This document shows positions 26,678 to 35,800 of a DNA stretch of 64,000 nt, piece after piece. Within the stretch, counting starts at the first letter, position 1; the number at the start of each line of letters is the position of its first letter. The notes beneath the pieces are model-generated. The model was not told the DNA's origin. It saw only the letters and a list, made by a program, of their open reading frames with translations, and ran no database searches. The translations under genes and the position numbers were made by a program. The DNA comes from Streptomyces sp. XY006 (GTDB lineage Bacteria; Actinomycetota; Actinomycetes; Streptomycetales; Streptomycetaceae), in assembly GCF_002237655.1 (NCBI RefSeq), contig NZ_NOKT01000001.1:310001-374000 (forward strand), written 5' to 3'.

Positions 26678-27358
26678 GTGGCGACCACGAGTTTCCCCGA
26701 CGCCTCGCCCCGCAAGAAGAGCACCGCACCTCCGGCGGCCCCGGCCCGGCGCGACCTGATCCGCGAGCCGGGCGGCGCCCCCCGGGCGGCCGCCTGCACA
26801 GCCCATGTGTCCCCCGCGGACCTGGTCGTCACGGCCGCGGAACCAGAATTCGCCCGCCAATTCGGCCTGAGCGCCGACGAGATATGCGGACGCGAACTGC
26901 TCGAACTGCTGCGTTCCCCTGATCCGGCTGAATTGCGGGAACAGTTCACGGCTCTTTCCTCAGGGCGTAGTCGAAAATTCAAGGAAAGGGTGACGGGGCG
27001 GGACGGCGCAGGCCGTGCATTCCCGGCAGAAGTCACGGGGGTGGCCGTGCGGAAGCCCTCGGGCGAGATGGCCGGGATCGTCGTCTTCCTGCGCCGGACC
27101 GCAGAAGCGGCCACCGGCGGGCCCGTACTCAGCGCCCTCGACGCGCAGGTCCTGGAAGGGGTGGCGAGCGGCGAATCCACGGTGCAGTTGGCCTCCCGTC
27201 TGTATCTGAGCCGTCAGGGCATCGAGTACCGCGTCGGCCAGATGCTGCGGCGTTTCGACGCCCCGAACCGGCCCGCTCTCGTGGCGCGGGCGCACGCGCT
27301 CGGGATGTTCGCCGCCGGGCAGTGGCCCCCGCGTGTCCTCCCGGAACGCGTGCGGTAG
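26678..27358 (+). CDS. PAS-LuxR transcriptional regulator (PimM/FscRI type)
   Basis: A 226-residue protein: a disordered N-terminus, a PAS domain (about 45-145: DLVVTAAEPEFARQFGLSADEICG ... FPAEVTGVAVRKPSGEMAGI, cut here) and a C-terminal LuxR helix-turn-helix (LASRLYLSRQGIEYRVGQML). This is the small PAS-LuxR class found in polyene clusters (PimM, FscRI). From published work, FscRI of the candicidin cluster also activates antimycin antBA and antCDE promoters. This gene ends 108 bp from the antA sigma gene, convergent, and is therefore a candidate local activator. GTG 26678 is chosen by GAAGGA 10-11 bases upstream. Confidence 0.88.
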   Translation: MATTSFPDASPRKKSTAPPAAPARRDLIREPGGAPRAAACTAHVSPADLVVTAAEPEFARQFGLSADEICGRELLELLRSPDPAELREQFTALSSGRSRKFKERVTGRDGAGRAFPAEVTGVAVRKPSGEMAGIVVFLRRTAEAATGGPVLSALDAQVLEGVASGESTVQLASRLYLSRQGIEYRVGQMLRRFDAPNRPALVARAHALGMFAAGQWPPRVLPERVR

Positions 27359-27369
27359 TAGGCAACGGA

Positions 27370-27430
27370 GCGGGGCCTGCCCGGCCCCGCCGCGGCGGCC
27401 GTGGCGGACAGACTCCGCCACGGCCGCCGC
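27370..27430. terminator. Double bidirectional terminator between PAS-LuxR gene and antA
   Basis: Two adjacent hairpins: GCGGGGCC (27370-27377) with GGCCCCGC (27383-27390), and a perfect 17-bp stem, 27392-27408 with 27414-27430, loop CAGAC. They separate convergent genes and can end both transcripts. Confidence 0.85.
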
Positions 27431-27466
27431 CGTATCGGCCCGGGCCCGCGAGCGCGGGCGCCGGCC

Positions 27467-27985
27467 TCACGCCGCCGAGGGCTGCCACGCCTCCTGGAAC
27501 CGGCGGCGGGCACGGAAGAGCCGGGAACGCACGGTGCCCACCGGCAGGGCGAGCACCTCGGCCATCTCCTCCTCGTTCAGCCCGTAGGCGCGCAGGGTGA
27601 GGACCTGCCGGTGGGCCTGGGACAGACGCTCCAGCACGTCGCTGATGTACACCGCGTCCATGGGGTTCGTCTCCGCCTGCGACTCCACCTCGGAGCAGCA
27701 GCTCTCGGCGCCGTAGCGTCTGGCGGTGCGGACGGCCTCCCGCACCGTCACCGAGCGCACCCAGCCGTAGAAGGCCGCCGGTTCGCGCAGGGAACCCAGA
27801 CCGCGGTAGATGGCGAGCAGTGCCTCCTGTGTGGCGTCGGCACCGTCGTCGCGGGTGATGGACCTGCAGATGCGCGCGACGTACGGCGTGATGCCGGTCA
27901 GCAGGTGGTTCATCGCGTGCTCGTCGCCCGCCTGGGCTCGGGGGAGCAGCGTCAGGGGAGAGGGGAGTTCGCTGACGGTGGTCAT
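27467..27985 (-). CDS. antA: ECF RNA polymerase sigma factor, AntA-like
   Basis: A 172-residue ECF sigma factor: region 2 (ARICRSITRDDGADATQEAL) and region 4 (LSQAHRQVLTLRAYGLNEEE, VGTVRSRLFRARRRF). No anti-sigma gene is adjacent, as for the orphan sigma-AntA of antimycin clusters, which transcribes the 3-formamidosalicylate genes (antGF, antH onward). The protein ends in Ala-Ala, the C-terminal tag reported to make sigma-AntA a ClpXP substrate. ATG 27985 is preferred; a TTG eight codons upstream has no ribosome site. It lies 63 bp after antB on the same strand, matching the antBA operon. Confidence 0.9.
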   Translation of the reverse strand: MTTVSELPSPLTLLPRAQAGDEHAMNHLLTGITPYVARICRSITRDDGADATQEALLAIYRGLGSLREPAAFYGWVRSVTVREAVRTARRYGAESCCSEVESQAETNPMDAVYISDVLERLSQAHRQVLTLRAYGLNEEEMAEVLALPVGTVRSRLFRARRRFQEAWQPSAA

Positions 27986-28048
27986 GTCGGGCTGGGGTTC
28001 CTTACGCAACCGGGCGGGCGGGGGTCGGGAATCGGGTACGGGCCGCGC

Positions 28049-29356
28049 TCAGCCGCCGGCGGCCCCGGCGAGCCCGGGTTCCGCCGCGGTCGTGAAGAGC
28101 AGGAGCCCGGCGCGCACGTCGTCGCGGAACGCCCGCATGAAGGACGGGCTGTAACAGGCGGTCGAATGCGGGAACTCGATGCTGAGCCGGCCCTCGAAGG
28201 AGACGACACAGGCCATGACGGGGCTGCGTCCGGCCTGCGGGAAGTAGTGCTCGCGGGCCGGGACCAGCCGCACGTCGACCGCCCGCAGCCCCTCCGGCAG
28301 CCGCGGGCCGGGGACCACCCCCATGTTGGTGGCGATCACCGTGGCCAGTTGCAGCTGGGGGTTGCGGGGGATCTCCGGCGTGATGCGCATCTCGTGGACG
28401 TGGTCGCCGCGGGAGAGGAAGTCGCCGAGGCGGGCGTGCACGGCACGGGCCACGTCCAGCGGCTCGGAGGCCTCGGACACCTCCAGGGTCTGCAGATGGG
28501 TGGTGACCGCGGGGACCAGGGCGGAGGCGGGCAGCGGCGGGGTCAGCCGCGAGCGCAGGTCGACGGGGGAGAGACAGCCGAGGGTGCGGGCTCCCGCGCC
28601 TTCGGGCAGCCGCCGCCGGGCGGTGACCAGCAGTGTCGCGGAGATCAGGGCGTGCACGGAGACGCCCGAGTCGCGCGCCGTCCGGCGCAGCCGTGAGGTG
28701 AGCTCCGGGTCCAGGGTCAGCCTGCGCACCTCGATGTGCCCGTCCGCGCCGGCCCCTTCGCCGCCCGCGACGTCGTACGGGACCAGTTCGACCGGGTGCC
28801 GGCGTATCTCCTCCAGACGGCCGTCGAGGTACTTCGCCGTGTCGGCGTCGTCGACCGGAGGCAGCAGCCGGCTCACCGGCTCGGGCCAGCGCGGGAGTTC
28901 CGGATCGGCGGTCACGTCGGTGGTGCCTTCGACGAGCGCCCGGTAGCGGTCCCACAGGGCGTTGTGCAGCGCGATGCTGCTGTGGCCGTCGGTCACGGTG
29001 TGGTCGACCACCAGCACGAACAGGTGGCTCTCCCCGTCCGGCGCGCTGACCAGCACGGCACGGCTCAGCGGGCCCCCGACCGGCAGCGGCCTGTTCAGCT
29101 CCGCCGCGTAGGCCTCGTGCTCGTCGCCGGTCCGGGTGATCAGCCGGGGCCGCTCGTCCGCACCGAGGACCCGCAACACGTACTCGCCGCCGTCCTGTTC
29201 GATGCGGGAGCGCAGCGGCGGGGCGGCCTCCGTGGTGGCGTCGAACGCGGCCGACAGCGCCGCGACGTCCACCGGTCCACGCAGGGTGCAGGACAGTACG
29301 GCCCTGCTTCTCTGGCCCACGTAGAGCGTCTCGACCGGACACAGCACACGGTGCAT
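28049..29356 (-). CDS. antB: Condensation-like acyltransferase, AntB-like
   Basis: A 435-residue stand-alone protein of the condensation/PapA acyltransferase fold. The active-site motif appears as VVDHTVTDGHS (H-x-x-x-D-G with Asp in the place of the first His). In antimycin assembly AntB transfers acyl groups from acyl-CoA to the C8 hydroxyl of the dilactone, giving the acyl side-chain variants. It is divergent from antC and followed by antA, the known antBA arrangement. ATG 29356 begins the recognisable domain (CPVETLYVGQRS). Confidence 0.9.
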   Translation of the reverse strand: MHRVLCPVETLYVGQRSRAVLSCTLRGPVDVAALSAAFDATTEAAPPLRSRIEQDGGEYVLRVLGADERPRLITRTGDEHEAYAAELNRPLPVGGPLSRAVLVSAPDGESHLFVLVVDHTVTDGHSSIALHNALWDRYRALVEGTTDVTADPELPRWPEPVSRLLPPVDDADTAKYLDGRLEEIRRHPVELVPYDVAGGEGAGADGHIEVRRLTLDPELTSRLRRTARDSGVSVHALISATLLVTARRRLPEGAGARTLGCLSPVDLRSRLTPPLPASALVPAVTTHLQTLEVSEASEPLDVARAVHARLGDFLSRGDHVHEMRITPEIPRNPQLQLATVIATNMGVVPGPRLPEGLRAVDVRLVPAREHYFPQAGRSPVMACVVSFEGRLSIEFPHSTACYSPSFMRAFRDDVRAGLLLFTTAAEPGLAGAAGG

Positions 29357-29827
29357 GCCGTCAGCCTTCTTTCCGTCGTTCGTTCCGGAAGTGCACGGCC
29401 CCGGGACAGGTCCGCCACCGCGGCGGTCCGCGGGGAGGTCGGGGGGCCCTCCGAGAGTGCACGGCGGACCGCGGCCGAATCCAGCGGAGCGGGCGGCATG
29501 CGGGGAAGTCGCGTGATTTCCCTAGAAGTTGAGCCGCGACCCGCACTCCCCGGCCCCTCGAAATTCAGGGAAACCCTTGAATCGTCGGTCGGAGGGCCGG
29601 TTCGCCTTGACCTCCATGGCGCCGGTGCACCACCGTGCTGTGACGTGAAACCGGGGCGGGCGAGGTATCCCCCCGCCCTCGGTGTGCGGCCTCCTCTCCT
29701 CCCTGTGGGCCGGCCCGGCGCGCCGCCACACGGCACGCGCGGGCGCCCCGGGGGTGGCCGCACCCGTCCGATCCGGCCGGGCTCCGCCGTCCGGGACATT
29801 TACGGCTTGCCACGTGAGGGTTGCGCT
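29357..29827. promoter_or_regulatory. Divergent antB/antC control region
   Basis: A 471-bp gap holding promoters for antBA and antCDE. Two elements stand out. CTAGGGAAATC on the minus strand (29525-29515) matches the left 11 positions of the 16-bp PAS-LuxR (PimM/FscRI) consensus as I recall it, but the right arm is degenerate. TTCAGGGAAACCCTTGAA (29564-29581) is an imperfect palindrome with a similar GGGA-CCC core. Both are candidate activator sites; no confident -10/-35 pair is visible. Otherwise the region holds no coding frame I would support. Confidence 0.5.
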
Positions 29828-32800
29828 ATGTCACTCCAGGAGGACGCACGTCGACCGCTGTCCGGGGCCCAGGAGGGCCTCTGGTACGCCGGACGGCTCG
29901 CACCGGACAGCGCCGCGTACAACACAGCGGAGGCCGTCGAAATCCACGGGCCCCTCGACACCGCCCTGTTCGAGACGGCGCTGCGGCGCGTCGTCACGGA
30001 GGCCGACACCTTCGCCCTGCGCTTCGCCGACACCGACGACGGGCCCCGCTGCCATCCCGCGCCCGACGCGGACGACTGGACCCTGCACCGGGCCGACTTC
30101 AGTGCCGCCGCGGATCCCGAGGCCGCCGCCTGGGAGCACGTCCGCGCCGACCTCGCGACCCCCGTGGACCTGGAGAAGGGCCCGCTGTTCGCGCACACCC
30201 TGCTGACCCTCGCCCCCGACCGCCACCTGTGGCTGCTCAGGGCCCACCACCTGCTCCTGGACGGCTACAGCTACAAGCTCCTCGGGCGCCGCCTGGCCGA
30301 GACGTACAACGCCCTGGCCGAGGGGCGGGAACCGGAGCCCTGCCCCTTCGCACCGGTGCGCCGGCTCCAGGAGGAGGAGGCGGCCTACCTGGCCTCCGAG
30401 CGGTACACCCGCGACCGGGACCACTGGGCGCGGCGCCTGGCCGACCTGCCGGAGCCCGCCCGGCTCACCTCCCGCACGGCGGCTCCCACCGCACCCTTCC
30501 TGCGCCGCACCGCCGAGCTGACGCCCGCCGAGACCCAGGTCCTCGACGCCGCGGCGACCCGCCTCGGCATCCGGCGCACCGACCTGCTGACCGCCGCGAC
30601 CGCCGCCTACCTGCAGCGGATGACCGGCGTCGGCGACCTGGTGCTCGGGCTGGCCACGATGAGCCGCCTCGGCAGCGCCGCTCTGCGCGCCCCCGGCACC
30701 GCCTCCGACGTCCTCCCGCTGCGCGTGTCCGCCGCCTCCGGCACCTCCGTCGCGCAACTGGCCCGGACCGTCGCGGACGAACTGCAGGCCCTGCGCCGCC
30801 ACCAGAGGTACCGCGGCGAGTTCCTCCGCCGCGACCTCGGTCTGCTGGGCACCGGGCGCCGGCTGTACGGGCCGGTGCTCAACATCATCCCGTTCGACGA
30901 GACCCCGGTCTTCGGCGGGCACCCCACTACCTGGCACCACCTGTCCGGCGGAGCCGTCGACGACTTCCAGATCTCGGTGCGCCCCGGGGCCCACGGCGGC
31001 CTGTGGCTGGCCTTCGACGCCAACCCCGCCCTCTACGACGAGGATGAACTGGCCCTGCACCGCGACCGCTTCCTCACTCTGCTGCGCCGGCTGGCCGAGG
31101 CCGAACCGGCGACACCGCTGGGCGATCTGGACATCCTGCTGCCGGGGGAACACCCCCGCGACACGCCCGTCCGCAGCTATCCGGTCGAGCGGTCCCTGAC
31201 GGAGCTGTTCGAGGAGCGCGCGGCGGCCGGGCCCGAACGGACGGCCGTCAGCCACGGGGACGAACAGCTCACGTACGCCGCGCTCAACGCCGAGGCCAAC
31301 CGGCTGGCCCGGCTGCTGACCGAGCACGGCGCGGGCCCCGGCCGGGTCGTGGCGCTCGCCCTGGAGCGCGGCATCCGGCTGCTGCCCGCCCTGCTGGCCG
31401 TCCTCAAGACCGGCGCCGCCTACCTGCCCCTCGACCCCGGTCAGCCGGCCGGGCGGCTGCGGCTGGTCGTCGAGGACGCGGCCCCCGTCGTCCTCGTCAC
31501 CGAGCACGCCCACGCCCACCTCGCCCAGGACGCCGTCCCCGCCGTCCTCCTGGACGATCCGGACGTGGCCGCGGATCTCGCCCGGCGCTCCGGCACCGAC
31601 CTGACCGACGCCGAACGGCACGGCCCGGTGCGCCCGTCCGACACCGCGTACATCATCCACACCTCCGGCTCCACCGGCCGCCCCAAGGGCGTGCCCGTGC
31701 CGCACGCCAACGTCGTACGGCTGTTCGCCGCCGCGGCCGAGCACTTCGACTTCCGGGCCGACGACGTGTGGACGCTGTTCCACTCCTACGCCTTCGACTT
31801 CTCGGTCTGGGAGATCTGGGGCGCCCTGCTGCACGGCGGCCGGGTCGTCGTCGTGCCGTACGCCGTCAGCCGTTCGCCGCGCGACTTCCTCGACCTGCTG
31901 CACCGCGAGGGCGTGACCGTCCTCAGCCAGACGCCGTCCGCGTTCGAGCAGCTCGTCGACGCCGACCTCGAACACGGCCGCGGCACCGGGGCGTTGCGCT
32001 ACGTCGTCTTCGGCGGGGAGGCCCTGCGCCCGGCGCGGCTGCGCCCCTGGGCCGAACGGCACGGCCTGGACCGCCCGGCGCTGGTGAACATGTACGGCAT
32101 CACCGAGACCACCGTGCACGTCACCCACCACCGCCTCACCCCGGCCGACCTGGACGACCCGCGCCGCGTCAGCGTCATCGGCACACCGCTCGCCGACCTC
32201 CGGGTGCACCTGCTGGACGCCGAGGGCCGCCCGGTTCCGCCCGGCGCGACCGGCGAGATGTACGTCTCCGGCGCCGGCGTCGCCACCGGCTACCTGAACC
32301 GGCCCGAGCAGACCGCGGAACGCTTCCTCGACGATCCCTACGGGCCGCCCGGCACCCGCATGTACCGCTCGGGCGACCTGGCCCGGCGCCGCCCCGACGG
32401 CACGCTCGACTACGTCGGCCGCGCCGACGCCCAAGTGCAGCTGCGCGGCTTCCGCGTGGAGCCCGGGGAGATCGAGGCCGTCCTGGCCGCCCACCCGGGC
32501 GTCGCCCGCGCCGCCGTCGTGCCCCGCCGCTCCGGCAACGGCACAGTCCATCTCATCGCCTACACCGTCCCCTCGGGGGACACACCGGCGGACCCCGGCG
32601 CACTGCGCGCCCACGCCGCCGCGCACCTGCCCGAGCACATGGTCCCGGCCGCCTGCGTCCCGGTGGACACCCTGCCGCTGACCGCCAACGGCAAACTCGA
32701 CGTCCAGGCCCTGCCCGAGCCCGACTTCACCGCCGCCGCGTCCGGCACCCGTCCCGTCACACCGCAACAGCGCCTGGTGTGCGCCCTGTTCGAGGACGTG

Positions 32801-35800
32801 CTGCGACTGCCGCGCGACAGCGTGGGCGTGGACGCCGGCTTCTTCGACCTGGGCGGCGACTCCCTGCTCGCCACCCGGCTGCTGGCCCGTCTGCGGCACG
32901 AGACCGGCGCGGAGATCCCCATCACCGCCCTGTTCGAGACGCCGACCCCGGCCGCACTCGCCGAGCGGCTCGCCGCGGGGGCGGACGGCGCCCCGCCCCG
33001 GCCGGCCCTCGGCGCCGCCGCACGCACGCAGCGGGTGCCGCTGTCCTTCGCGCAGGAACGCATGTGGTTCCTGAACCGGCTCGACGAAGGCGCGGCCACC
33101 TACCACATCCCGCTCCTCGTCCCCGTGGGAACCGAACTCGACACCGAGGCGCTCGACGCCGCGCTCGGCGACCTGGCCGACCGGCACGAGAGCCTGCGCA
33201 CGGTGATAGCCGAACACGACGGGGTCGCCCACCAGCGCATCCTCGCGCCGGGAGAGCTGCGCCCGGTGCTGCGCCACGTCGACTGCCCCGCCGCGGAGAC
33301 CGCCGCGCACGTGACCGCCGCGCTGCGCCGCCGCTTCGACCTGACCGCCGAAAGCCCCCTCGCGGCCTGGCTGCTGGGCAGCGGCAGCGAGCGGGTCCTG
33401 CTGTTCGTCCTGCACCACAGCGCCGCCGACGGCTGGTCGCTCGGCCCCTTCGCCGCCGACCTGTCCGCCGCCTACGCGGCCCGCCGGGCCGGGCGGGCCC
33501 CCGACTGGACACCCCTGCCGGTGCAGTACGCCGACTACGCGCTGTGGCAGCGCGCCCTGCTCGCCCCCGGACCGGACGGCCCGGGCCGGCTGGAGCGGCT
33601 CACCGCCCACTGGCGCACCGCGCTGGACGGCCTGCCCGAGGAGTGCACCCTGCCCGGCGACCGGCCGCGGCCCGCCACGCCGCGCGGCGCGGGCGCCCAC
33701 GTCGAACTCGCCGTCGACAGCGCCCTGCACCGGGCCCTGCTGCGCCTGGCCGACCGCGAGGGAGCCAGCCTGTTCATGGTGCTCCACGCCGCCCTCAGCG
33801 CCCTGCTCACCCGCTGCGGCGCCGGCGAGGACATCGTCCTCGGCACCCCCGTCGCGGGCCGCACCGAACCCGGCCTCGACCCCCTGATCGGCCTGATCAC
33901 CAACACCCTGGTGCTGCGCGCCGACACCTCCGGCGACCCCGCCTTCCGGGACCTCCTCGCCCGGCTGCGCACCGCCGACCTGGCCGCCCTGGACCACCAG
34001 GACCTGCCCTTCGACCGGCTGGTGGAGGACCTCAACCCGGTCCGCACGCCCGGGCGGCACCCCCTGTTCCAGGTGATGCTGGCCCTGCAGAACAACGCGC
34101 CCGCCGTCCTCGAACTCGACGGCACGCGCACGCGGCTGCGGCCCACGGCCACGGGCACCGCCAAGTTCGACCTGTTCGTGGACGTCCTGGAGAGCCACGA
34201 CCCCGAGGGCGCCCCCGACGGCCTGACGCTGCACGTCGAATACGCCACCGACCTCTACGACGCCGGGACCGCCGAGGCGTTCGCCCGCGCACTGCACGAC
34301 GTCCTGCGCACGGTCGGCACCGACCCCGGCATCCGCCTCGGCCGGCTGCCCGCGCTCCCCGAGCGCGCCCCGGCCCCGGCCGCGACCGACCCCGCGGACC
34401 TGGCGGACACGGCCCGGTCCGTGCCCGGCATCCGCGACGCCCACGCCCTGCCCGGCAGCGGCGACGCCCCCGCACGGCTGTACGTGGTGCCCGGGCGGCC
34501 GGACGCCGCCGCACGCGTCGAGGAACTCCTGGAACGCGCGGGCCACGGATCCGTCCGCGTCACGGCGGTCAACGCACTGCCCCGGACCGAGGACGGCACC
34601 GTCGACAGCGCGGCGCTGCGCGCCCTGCCCGCCGTCGATCCGGCCGCGGCCGGTGCCTGGCGGGAACGGCTGGCCCGGCTGCCCGGCGTCACCACGGCGG
34701 ACGTGACGGTGGAGAACGCCCCCGAGGAACTGGACCGCCGCCACACCGGCCGGCCCGAGCGCCCCGCCCCAGCCGCCCCCGCCGTCCGCCCCGAGCCGGC
34801 CGGCGCCGTCCCGGCCGTCAGCGAGGGCCCCGCCCTCGCCGAGCCGTCCGTGCCGAGCTGGGCCGAGGCCCTGCGCCGCGCCGCCGCACTGGACCGGGGC
34901 GACATCGTCCACGTCCACGCCGACGGCAGCGAGCACCGGCGCACCTACGCGTCCCTGATCCCCGAGGCCTCCCGCGTCCTGGCCGGTCTGCGCCGCGCCG
35001 GCCTGCGCCCGGGCGACCAGGTCATCCTCCAGTGCGACGTCACCGAGGACTTCCTCGCCGTGCTGTGGGGCTGCGTCCTCGGCGGCTTCGTCGCCGTCCC
35101 GCTGACCGTCCCCGCCTCCTACGACACCCCCTCCGCGGCCCTGACCAAGCTGGAGGGCATCTGGCGGATGCTCGGCCGGCCCTGGATCGTGTGCTCCGCC
35201 GGCCGCGAGACCGGGCTGCGCGCGGTCGCCGCCCGGCAGAACTGGCCCGGGCCGCGCATCACCACGGCCGACGCGCTGCGCGAGGCGCCCGAGGACCACG
35301 ACTGGCACCCCGCCGACCCGGACGACCTCCTGCTCATGCTGATGACGTCGGGCAGCACCGGCCTGCCCAAGGCGGTGCGGCTCACCCACCGCAACGTGCT
35401 GACCCGCTCCGCCGCCACCGAGCAGATGAACGGCCTCGGAGCGGACGACGTCTCCCTGAACTGGATCCCGCTCGACCACGTCACCGGCGTGGTCATGTTC
35501 CACCTGCGCGACGTGTACCTGGGCTGCCGGCAGATCCACGCCCCCACCTCCTGGATCCTTCAGGACCCGCTGCGCTGGATGGACCTCGCCGACCGGCACC
35601 GGGTCACCGTCACCTGGGCGCCCAACTTCGCCTTCGGGCTCCTCGCCGAGCAGTCCGGCCGCTTCACCGGCCGCACCTGGGACCTCTCGCCCATGCGGCT
35701 GGTGATGAACGCCGGCGAGGTCGTCGTCGCCTCGGCGGCCCGCGGGTTCCTGCACACACTGCGCCCCTTCGGCCTGCCGCAGGACGTGATGCACCCCGGC

